Shown here one piece after another: positions 1-5,334 of a stretch of 16,206 nt of DNA. A program made the position numbers and the translations under genes. Origin of the DNA: an uncultured Alistipes sp. (GTDB lineage Bacteria; Bacteroidota; Bacteroidia; Bacteroidales; Rikenellaceae); the NCBI GenBank assembly GCA_947174295.1, contig CAMWIG010000024.1, forward strand, positions 1-16,206, written 5' to 3'. A model generated the notes under the pieces. The model made no database searches, was not told the origin of the DNA, and saw only the letters and a program-made list of their open reading frames with translations. How positions within the stretch are numbered: position 1 is the stretch's first letter; every line of letters begins with the position of its first letter.

Positions 1-447
1 CCCTATAAGCCCGAGCTGCCCGAGGCGCTCGACAAACTCAACCTGTCGGTCGACCGCGTGACGTTCGCCCGCACGGTGGCTGCCGACACCGACGGACTCG
101 ACATCGGCAGCTTCACCATGATTGCGCTCTATTCGCCCATGGATGTCGCCACGCTGGTCGAGAAGTTCGGCTCGGAGGGCCTGCCCCCCGTCGCCGTATT
201 CGGCGAGGCTACGCTGCGTGCGGCGCTCGATGCCGGACTCGATGTCAAGGCCAATGCTCCGACCGCCGCCGTGCCTTCGATGGCCAAGGCCGTCGACCTC
301 TATCTCGGCAAGCTCGGCCGCGGCGAGGAGGTCGGCAGCGTGGAGTTCACGGTCGACGAGAAGAAGGAGGAGTTCCTTCGCGCCCAGGCTTCGCGTCTGG
401 CGAAGAAGAGCCGCGTGCGCCGCACGGCCGAATCCGTCAAGAAATAG
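1..447 (+). CDS. hemD: Uroporphyrinogen-III synthase, C-terminal part (5' end outside window)
   Basis: The frame is open from base 1 to the TAG at 445-447, giving 148 visible residues. The GTG at 58 is internal because the frame continues upstream without a stop. HemD cyclises hydroxymethylbilane to uroporphyrinogen III in the cytoplasm, the branch point of haem and cobamide synthesis. The visible part fits the second alpha/beta lobe of the family: a segment reading MIALYSPMDVATLVEKFG (the 'is it a technical failure of the substrate chain' lobe helix that follows a core strand), then VAVFGEATLRAALDAGL, then APTAAVPSMAKAVDLYL, which corresponds to the family's conserved 'A..P....M..A....' ending. 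A Lys/Arg-rich tail of about 40 residues follows and is not part of the fold core. The gene sits 2 bp upstream of rnpA, an order I recall from other Bacteroidales. HemD sequences diverge strongly, so the call rests on the C-terminal pattern plus context. Confidence 0.8.
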   Translation, partial: PYKPELPEALDKLNLSVDRVTFARTVAADTDGLDIGSFTMIALYSPMDVATLVEKFGSEGLPPVAVFGEATLRAALDAGLDVKANAPTAAVPSMAKAVDLYLGKLGRGEEVGSVEFTVDEKKEEFLRAQASRLAKKSRVRRTAESVKK

Positions 448-449
448 CC

Positions 450-941
450 ATGACCGACGCGAAACTCCCGCGCAGCGAGCGTCTGCGTTCGATGCACGCC
501 CTCAGACGTCTGTTCGACAAGGGGCGCGGAGGTTTCGTCTATCCTTTCCGATACGTATTTTTCGCCGAGAATCCGTCCGCTGCCGTTGCCGACGAGGCGG
601 CGGAGAGTGCTGCGGCGGAGTCGTCCGCCGACGGCTGCGCCCGGGAGAGCGTCGCAGACAGCAGGGCGGCGGCATCGTCGCGCGAAGGCTCGGCACAGGC
701 CGCTGCGGCTCCCGAGGTGATGTTCTCCGTGCCGAAGCGCTACCACAAGCGTGCGAATCGCCGCAATCTGCTGCGCCGCCGCACCAAGGAGGCCTATCGT
801 CTCAACAAGTCGCTGCTCGCCGCGGCGCGCGGCCATGGGCTGGACGTGGCGCTCATCTACTCCTCGAAGGAGGTTCTGCCGTATAAAAACATCGAAGATG
901 CCGTCCGCCGGATTTTGGAGCAGATTGCGCGCCGTCTGTAA
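450..941 (+). CDS. rnpA: Ribonuclease P protein component with Ala/Ser-rich insert
   Basis: This is the 163-residue basic protein subunit of RNase P, which helps the catalytic RNA trim 5' leaders from pre-tRNAs. The N-terminal part (SERLRSMHALRRLFDKG, about residues 9-25) and the C-terminal RNR region (residues 100-120, KRANRRNLLRRRTKEAYRLNK-like, with R105, N106, R109, R110, R111, K113 and E114) match the family. The family is usually about 110-135 residues long. The excess here lies between residues about 43 and 87, a low-complexity stretch of Ala, Ser, Glu, Asp and Arg placed in the loop between two core strands. The ATG follows the hemD stop by 2 bp. The 3' end overlaps yidD, so hemD, rnpA and yidD are probably cotranscribed. 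No separate promoter is visible. Confidence 0.93.
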   Translation: MTDAKLPRSERLRSMHALRRLFDKGRGGFVYPFRYVFFAENPSAAVADEAAESAAAESSADGCARESVADSRAAASSREGSAQAAAAPEVMFSVPKRYHKRANRRNLLRRRTKEAYRLNKSLLAAARGHGLDVALIYSSKEVLPYKNIEDAVRRILEQIARRL

Positions 942-1158
942 GCGTGCGGCGGCTCTTCCGCTGATTCTCCTCGTGCAGTTCTACCGCGCGTGCATTTCGC
1001 CATTTACGCCGCCGTCGTGCCGTTTCACGCCGACCTGCTCGCAGTACGCGCTCGAAGCCCTGCGCAAATACGGCCCTCTGAAAGGCGGCTGGCTCACGCT
1101 GCGCCGTCTGTCGCGCTGCCATCCGTGGGGCGGTCACGGCTACGACCCGGTGCCGTAG
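925..1158 (+). CDS. yidD: Membrane protein insertion efficiency factor YidD
   Basis: The product has about 77 residues. YidD is a small, amphipathic, membrane-associated protein that assists YidC-dependent insertion of inner-membrane proteins. The signature is complete: LVQFYRACISPFTPPSCRF, then TPTCSQYALEALRKYGPLKGG, then RLSRCHPWGGHGYDPVP. It includes the family's three conserved cysteines (SCRF, TCSQY, RCHP). The start is inferred. No ATG is available in frame near the family N-terminus; a TTG at 925-927 preceded by GGAG (917-920) gives a normal length and overlaps the last 17 bases of rnpA. The frame is open much further upstream, but that part lies antiparallel to nothing conserved and runs inside rnpA in another frame. 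Overlap with rnpA implies translational coupling. The start is less certain than the identity. Confidence 0.92.
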   Translation: MRAVCKRAAALPLILLVQFYRACISPFTPPSCRFTPTCSQYALEALRKYGPLKGGWLTLRRLSRCHPWGGHGYDPVP

Positions 1159-1266
1159 TGCGGGAGTGACGGGTGCTGGATGTTCCGGCACCGCGCTGCG
1201 GCGTATCTTCCCGCCTGCTTTCTTTCAATAGCCGCCGCCTCGGATTCGCGGCACTGCTTTCCCGCT

Positions 1267-1291
1267 CGCGGGCGCGGAGTCTCCGCCCGCG
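1267..1291 (+). terminator. GC-rich imperfect hairpin downstream of yidD
   Basis: Bases 1267-1272 pair with 1286-1291 and 1275-1278 pair with 1282-1285, with a 2-nt bulge (1273-1274) and a 3-nt loop. It lies in the 230-bp gap between yidD and metG, 109 bp after the yidD stop, just before composition turns AT-rich. There is no T-run directly after the stem, so a role as an intrinsic terminator is uncertain. The rest of the gap (1159-1266) shows no gene or RNA that I recognise. Confidence 0.3.
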
Positions 1292-1332
1292 GAAATCTGC
1301 GTTCGAAAAATTCTATTATCGACCGTTTCGAT

Positions 1333-1363
1333 TATGAATTGTAATGAAAATTTACTATTTTTG
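1333..1363 (+). promoter_or_regulatory. Probable Bacteroidetes-type promoter of metG
   Basis: TATTTTTG at 1356-1363 fits the Bacteroidetes -7 box TAnnTTTG. TATG at 1333-1336, 19 nt upstream, is a three-of-four match to the -33 TTTG. The expected transcription start is near 1370, about 19 nt before the metG ATG. The flanking sequence is AT-rich, unlike the coding DNA on both sides. Confidence 0.55.
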
Positions 1364-1388
1364 ACCGAAAATAGAATTGAAAGAATCT

Positions 1389-3431
1389 ATGGAAAAACAA
1401 TTTAAAAGATATCTCATCACTTCGGCGCTTCCCTATGCCAACGGCCCGGTGCATATCGGCCACCTGGCGGGAGTCTACGTGCCGTCGGATATTTATGCGC
1501 GTTATCTGCGCTTGAAGGGTCACGACGTCATTTCGGTCTGCGGCTCCGACGAACACGGCGTGCCCATTACCATCAAGGCCCGCAAGGAGGGCATAACCCC
1601 GCAGGACGTGGTGGACCGCTATCACGAAATCATCAAGCGCTCGTTCGAGGGGCTGGGAATGTCGTTCGACATCTACTCGCGCACCTCGTCGGCAACGCAT
1701 GCCAAGACTGCGTCGGACTTCTTCCGCAAGCTCTACGACGAGGGCAAGTTCATCGAGAAGACCTCGATGCAGTACTATGACGAGCAGGCGCAGACGTTCC
1801 TCGCCGACCGTTATATCGTGGGTACGTGCCCCCGTTGCGGCAACGACCGCGCCTATGGCGACCAGTGCGAGAAGTGCGGTTCGACGCTCTCGCCCGACGA
1901 GCTTCTCGACCCGCACAGCGCGGTGTCGGGTTCGACGCCCGTCAAGCGCGAGACCAAACACTGGTATCTGCCGCTGGACCAGTACGAACAGTTCCTCCGC
2001 GAGTGGATTCTCGACGGCCACAAGGAGTGGAAATCCAATGTCTACGGTCAGTGTAAGAGCTGGCTCGACGGCGGATTGCAGCCGCGTGCCGTGAGCCGCG
2101 ACCTCGACTGGGGCATTCCCGTGCCGGTCGAGGGTGCCGAGGGCAAGGTGCTCTACGTGTGGTTCGACGCTCCGATCGGTTACATCTCGGCGACCAAGGA
2201 CCTCACGCCCGACTGGGAGAAGTACTGGAAGGACCCCGAGACCAAGCTCGTGCACTTCATCGGCAAGGATAACATCGTCTTCCACTGCATCGTCTTCCCG
2301 TCGATGCTCAAAGCTCACGGCGGCTATATCCTGCCCGAGAACGTCCCTTCGAACGAGTTCCTGAATCTCGAAGGCGAGAAGATTTCGACCTCGCGCAACT
2401 GGGCCGTATGGCTCCACGAGTACCTCGAAGACTTCCCCGGCAAGGAGGATGTCCTTCGTTACGTGCTCTGTGCCAACGCTCCCGAGACCAAGGACAACGA
2501 CTTCACGTGGAAGGATTTCCAGGCCCGCAACAACAACGAGCTGGTGGCCGTGCTGGGTAATTTCGTGAACCGCGCGCTGGTTCTCACGCAGAAATACTAC
2601 GGCGGCGAGGTGCCCGCCTGCGGCGAACTGACGGAGTTCGACCGTGCGACCATGGAGGAGCTGGCCGGCATCAAGCGTTCGCTCGAATCGTCCATCGAGA
2701 GCTATCGCTTCCGCGAAGCCCTGAAAGAGGCCATGAATTACGCTCGAATCGGCAACAAGTACCTCGCGGACAGCGAGCCGTGGAAACTCGTTAAAACCGA
2801 CCCGGAACGCGTAAAAACGATACTTTACATAGCACTTCAAATCACGGCCGACATCGCGGTGGCGATCGAGCCCTTCATGCCCTTCTCCGCGGCCAAGATT
2901 CTCCGCATGCTCGACATCGAGAAGCCGTCGTGGGAGCGTCTGGGTGCGGCCGACCTCGTGCCTGCGGGACATCGCATCGCACAGCCGGAGCTGCTGTTCG
3001 AGAAAATCGAGGATGCGGCCATCGAGGCGCAACTTGCCAAACTCGCGGCCGCGAAGGAGGCCAATGCTGCCGCGGAGGCTGCTCAAAACATTGAACCTCA
3101 GAAAGATAGTGTTTCGTTCGACGATTTCCAGCGCATGGATATCCGTGTGTCGACGATTCTCGCGGCCGAAAAGGTAGCCAAGACGAAGAAGCTGTTGAAG
3201 CTGACCGTCGACACGGGTATCGACCAGCGTGAGATAGTCTCGGGCATAGCCGAGCACTTTACGCCGGAGGAGCTCGTCGGGCGTCAGGTTCTGGTTCTGG
3301 TGAATCTCGAACCGCGCGAGTTGAAAGGCATTCTTTCGCGCGGCATGATACTTATGGCCGAGGATGCCTCGGGCAAGCTGCGTCTGCTGCAACCTAACGA
3401 GGCGGTGAACAGCGGCGCGATAGTGGGATAA
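1389..3431 (+). CDS. metG: Methionyl-tRNA synthetase with C-terminal tRNA-binding domain
   Basis: This 680-residue class I aminoacyl-tRNA synthetase charges tRNA-Met in the cytoplasm. The Rossmann fold opens with LITSALPYANGPVHIGHLAG, where HIGH is residues 22-25. The zinc knuckle is C147-P-R-C150 and C160-E-K-C163. The second signature is KISTS at 331-335, a variant of KMSKS typical of this MetRS form. An anticodon-binding helical domain follows, then a low-complexity Ala/Glu linker (about 540-572), then an EMAPII/Trbp111-like OB-fold domain from about residue 574 to the end (DFQRMDIRVSTILAAEKV, then VNLEPRELKGILSRGM). ATG 1389 is preferred over the in-frame TTG at 1377 because the family begins a few residues before the first strand. 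ilvE follows after 29 bp and may share the transcript. Confidence 0.98.
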   Translation: MEKQFKRYLITSALPYANGPVHIGHLAGVYVPSDIYARYLRLKGHDVISVCGSDEHGVPITIKARKEGITPQDVVDRYHEIIKRSFEGLGMSFDIYSRTSSATHAKTASDFFRKLYDEGKFIEKTSMQYYDEQAQTFLADRYIVGTCPRCGNDRAYGDQCEKCGSTLSPDELLDPHSAVSGSTPVKRETKHWYLPLDQYEQFLREWILDGHKEWKSNVYGQCKSWLDGGLQPRAVSRDLDWGIPVPVEGAEGKVLYVWFDAPIGYISATKDLTPDWEKYWKDPETKLVHFIGKDNIVFHCIVFPSMLKAHGGYILPENVPSNEFLNLEGEKISTSRNWAVWLHEYLEDFPGKEDVLRYVLCANAPETKDNDFTWKDFQARNNNELVAVLGNFVNRALVLTQKYYGGEVPACGELTEFDRATMEELAGIKRSLESSIESYRFREALKEAMNYARIGNKYLADSEPWKLVKTDPERVKTILYIALQITADIAVAIEPFMPFSAAKILRMLDIEKPSWERLGAADLVPAGHRIAQPELLFEKIEDAAIEAQLAKLAAAKEANAAAEAAQNIEPQKDSVSFDDFQRMDIRVSTILAAEKVAKTKKLLKLTVDTGIDQREIVSGIAEHFTPEELVGRQVLVLVNLEPRELKGILSRGMILMAEDASGKLRLLQPNEAVNSGAIVG

Positions 3432-3460
3432 GGAGTTAATCATTTTAAAATCATACGATT

Positions 3461-4477
3461 ATGTTGGCAGATATTGATTGGGGAGCATTAGGATTCGGTT
3501 ACACCAAGACCGATTACAATGTACGTTACAATTTTACCGACGGCAAATGGAGCGACATGCAGGTTACCGACAATGAGTATATTGACATGCACATGTCGGC
3601 GTCGTGTCTCCACTACGGCATCGAGCTTTTCGAGGGTCTTAAAGCTTTTCGCGGTGTCGATGGCAAGGTCCGTCTTTTCCGTGCCGATGAGAATGCCAAG
3701 CGTCTCATATCGTCGGCCGAGCGTCTCTGCCTGCCCGTTCCGTCGGAGGAGATGATTCTTCGCGCCTGCGAGGAGGTTGTGCGTCTCAACGAGCGTTTCG
3801 TGCCTCCCTATGAGACGGGGGCTTCGCTCTATCTGCGTCCCGTGATGTTCGGAACTACTGTCGGGCTCGGTGTGAAGCCGGCTACCGACGCTCTTCTGAT
3901 TGTATACTGCTCGCCCGTGGGTGCATATTTCAAGGGTGGCATGACGACCATAAAGGTAGCGATCGATCGTGAACAGGACCGTGCTGCTCCACGTGGAACG
4001 GGCGACGTGAAGGTCGGCGGCAACTATGCTTCGTCGATTCTTTCGGGTGCGAAGGCGCATGACAAGGGGTATTCCAATGTCCTTTATCTCGATCCGCCGA
4101 CGCATACGCTGATTGAGGAGTGCGGAGCTGCGAACTTCTTCGGTATCAAGAATAATACGTATGTCACACCGAAATCACACTCGATTTTGCCTTCGATTAC
4201 CAATAAATCGCTGCGTCAACTCGCTGCCGATCTCGGTATGACGGTCGAGGAGCGTGCTGTGCCCGTCGAGGAGCTCGCAACGTTCGAAGAGTGCGGTGCT
4301 TGCGGTACGGCTGCTGTTATCTCTCCTATCGCCGAGATTTACGACATGGAGAATGACGTAACGTATAGCTACGGCACCGAAGTGGGAAAAACATGTGTGA
4401 AGCTCTACAATGCTCTGCAAGATATCCAGTACGGTCGTGTGGAGGATACGCATGGCTGGACGAAGATTGTCGGGTAG
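3461..4477 (+). CDS. ilvE: Branched-chain amino acid aminotransferase
   Basis: This 338-residue class IV PLP-dependent aminotransferase interconverts leucine, isoleucine and valine with their 2-oxo acids, using 2-oxoglutarate/glutamate. Its length and motifs match the BCAT type that resembles eukaryotic enzymes: LHYGIELFEGLKAFR near the N-terminus, SLYLRPVMFGT, GDVKVGGNYASS with the Schiff-base lysine at K184, EECGAANFFGI, and GTAAVISPI binding cofactor phosphate. The ATG lies 29 bp after metG, with an A/T-rich leader and no clear Shine-Dalgarno at normal distance. A near-perfect parS palindrome (3985-4000) sits in the codons for A176-T180, just before K184. A second parS forms the stem of the probable terminator starting 28 bp after the stop. 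The gene converges on mnmG across the 857-bp gap. Confidence 0.97.
   Translation: MLADIDWGALGFGYTKTDYNVRYNFTDGKWSDMQVTDNEYIDMHMSASCLHYGIELFEGLKAFRGVDGKVRLFRADENAKRLISSAERLCLPVPSEEMILRACEEVVRLNERFVPPYETGASLYLRPVMFGTTVGLGVKPATDALLIVYCSPVGAYFKGGMTTIKVAIDREQDRAAPRGTGDVKVGGNYASSILSGAKAHDKGYSNVLYLDPPTHTLIEECGAANFFGIKNNTYVTPKSHSILPSITNKSLRQLAADLGMTVEERAVPVEELATFEECGACGTAAVISPIAEIYDMENDVTYSYGTEVGKTCVKLYNALQDIQYGRVEDTHGWTKIVG
3985..4000. other. parS-like centromere site 1 (inside ilvE)
   Basis: TGCTCCACGTGGAACG differs from TGTTCCACGTGGAACA at two outer positions. Its 14-base core differs from GTTCCACGTGGAAC at one base. parS is the DNA palindrome bound by the chromosome-segregation protein ParB, and this exact core is known from Pseudomonas parS. 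The site is read as codons A-P-R-G-T of ilvE, so part of the match could be protein constraint. The same T-to-C half-site variant recurs in site 3 (on the other strand), which favours a real site. Confidence 0.7.
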
Positions 4478-4504
4478 TTAGGCGGGTTATATTCTGTAAT
4501 CGAC

Positions 4505-4543
4505 AGAGGCTGTTCCACGTGGAACAGCCTCTTCTGTTTTTTT
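4505..4543 (+). terminator. Probable intrinsic terminator of ilvE, built on a parS site
   Basis: Bases 4505-4532 form a perfect 28-nt inverted repeat (AGAGGC on the left, GCCTCT on the right, parS in the middle). As RNA it would fold into a stem of about 12 bp with an ACGT loop. After TCTG comes a run of seven T (4537-4543). Position, stem and T-tract all suit an intrinsic terminator 28 bp after the ilvE stop. Confidence 0.75.
4511..4526. other. parS centromere site 2 (perfect palindrome)
   Basis: TGTTCCACGTGGAACA is a perfect 16-base palindrome matching the established parS consensus class. It is embedded in a longer perfect inverted repeat (4505-4532) that also looks like the ilvE terminator stem. 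It lies 33 bp after the ilvE stop. ParB is expected to load here and spread. A chance occurrence of the 14-base core in 16 kb is very unlikely (about 16206 divided by 4 to the 14th). Confidence 0.92.
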
Positions 4544-4609
4544 GTCTGCTGAGATGTTTTCCGGTTTTTTGCGCTAATTTCCTTGTTGCGTCGTGGCTTG
4601 CGGCGTCTT

Positions 4610-4625
4610 TGTTCCACGTGGAGCA
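4610..4625. other. parS centromere site 3
   Basis: TGTTCCACGTGGAGCA has one mismatch (G at 4623) to the perfect palindrome. The symmetry continues outward to TTTG/CAAA (4608-4627). Its centre is 99 bp from site 2. Read on the - strand, it carries the same GCTCC half-site as site 1. Confidence 0.88.
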
Positions 4626-4690
4626 AATGTCGTTTATTGTTTCTTGCGGCATTATGGGCCATTGCTGTTCGTTGCTTGTTTGAATCTTGT

Positions 4691-4702
4691 GCTGTCGACA
4701 GC
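4691..4702. repeat. 12-bp perfect palindrome GCTGTCGACAGC
   Basis: GCTGTCGACAGC is self-complementary and lies between parS sites 3 and 4. It occurs once in the gap. Its length is compatible with chance in a region of this size, so no function is claimed. Confidence 0.4.
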
Positions 4703-4794
4703 TATGGCGCCGGTGTTGTTATTTCTTATGTCATGCGTATTTCTGCGACTCGTTGTGTGGCTTATTTGGATATTCGATAGCCTTGCGGTGCTGG

Positions 4795-4810
4795 CGTTCC
4801 ACGTGGAACA
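4795..4810. other. parS centromere site 4
   Basis: CGTTCCACGTGGAACA contains the perfect 14-base core GTTCCACGTGGAAC at 4796-4809, with one outer mismatch. Its centre is 185 bp from site 3. It lies within the gene-free stretch, so no coding constraint explains it. Confidence 0.91.
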
Positions 4811-4960
4811 CGCCGTATATATTCTGTCTCCTGTTGATGTAATGCCATGTCGAATGGAGCGAAATGTCTCGCGATGCTGTGTAAAAGGAGCCGAATCGCG
4901 TATCGAAATCCTAATTTGCCGGTTCGGATTCTTCGCTGCGTTGCATTGCGTCGATTTTTC

Positions 4961-4980
4961 CCTCTTCCTCTTCCTCTTCC
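4961..4980 (+). repeat. Three tandem CCTCTT hexamers
   Basis: CCTCTT is repeated three times and followed by CC, in non-coding DNA downstream of parS site 4. It is a short polypyrimidine microsatellite that could vary by slippage. No gene depends on it visibly. Confidence 0.6.
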
Positions 4981-5235
4981 TTGCGTTGTATAGTCCGGCG
5001 GCTTTGTTCGTACTTCGGCTGTCGGCTACGACGGTCTGGAAAGCGTTTCGTTTCGAACGATTGCCGGCGTGCGAACTGTCGGCGAGAATTATACTTCTCT
5101 GTGGGATAATGTCGTCGAATTGAGCTGTGATGCGCATTTGCCTGGTTGGGAGAATGTCGGGTAAATCCCCGATTTTATCCGTCCCGGCCCGATTCGAATA
5201 TCGCCATGCTGTGAAAATCGGCGTAAAATATACGG

Positions 5236-5291
5236 AAAAACAACCGGCGGTCCGAGATTCTCCCTCGGGAAAAACCTCGGACCGCCGGTTG
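5236..5291 (-). terminator. Intrinsic terminator of mnmG
   Basis: A perfect 16-bp stem is formed by 5241-5256 (CAACCGGCGGTCCGAG) and 5276-5291, with a 19-nt loop that has a small inner repeat (TCCC/GGGA). On the - strand the stem is followed by TTTTTCCGTATATTTTA, a U-rich tail. It begins 43 bp after the mnmG stop. On the + strand no T-run follows, so it mainly serves mnmG transcripts. Confidence 0.88.
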
Positions 5292-5334
5292 AACTTGTCG
5301 TTGTGAGTGTACCGTGCGAGTTGTGCCGTGTCTC

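Larger units (their letters stand above)
4478..5334. other. Gene-free convergent intergenic region with parS cluster and strong T bias
   Basis: This 857-bp gap between ilvE (+) and mnmG (-) holds three parS sites, two terminators and short repeats. No open frame in it resembles a known protein. Those present translate to T-driven Leu/Phe/Val/Cys strings or Lys/Arg/Asn/Ser strings, and they read through the parS copies as repeated HVEQ/HVEH. The + strand is heavily T-biased in places: by my count 4561-4620 has 25 T and 3 A, and 4681-4740 has 24 T and 9 A. I saw no DnaA-box cluster (TTATCCACA type) and no tRNA-like fold. Confidence 0.8.

Noticed and set aside
2500..2513. CACGTGGAA in metG as a further parS
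   Set aside because: It has four mismatches in the 14-base core and encodes the conserved FTWKDF stretch, so the match is chance.
1332..3443. 703-codon open frame antisense to metG, and similar long ones antisense to patatin (12944-15214) and the TPR gene (9902-11614)
   Set aside because: They are shadows of GC-rich codon use on the other strand. The sense proteins are clear family members, and the antisense products have no recognisable motifs.
4593..5137. Overlapping open frames of 176 (+) and 161 (-) codons in the ilvE-mnmG gap
   Set aside because: Composition follows the T bias (Leu/Phe/Val/Cys on one strand, Lys/Arg/Asn/Ser on the other). The frames read through parS sites and show no domain or family pattern.
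5169..5221. CCGATTTT/AAAATCGG inverted repeat upstream of the mnmG terminator
   Set aside because: It is an 8-bp stem with a loop of about 37 nt; too weak to call a structured element.
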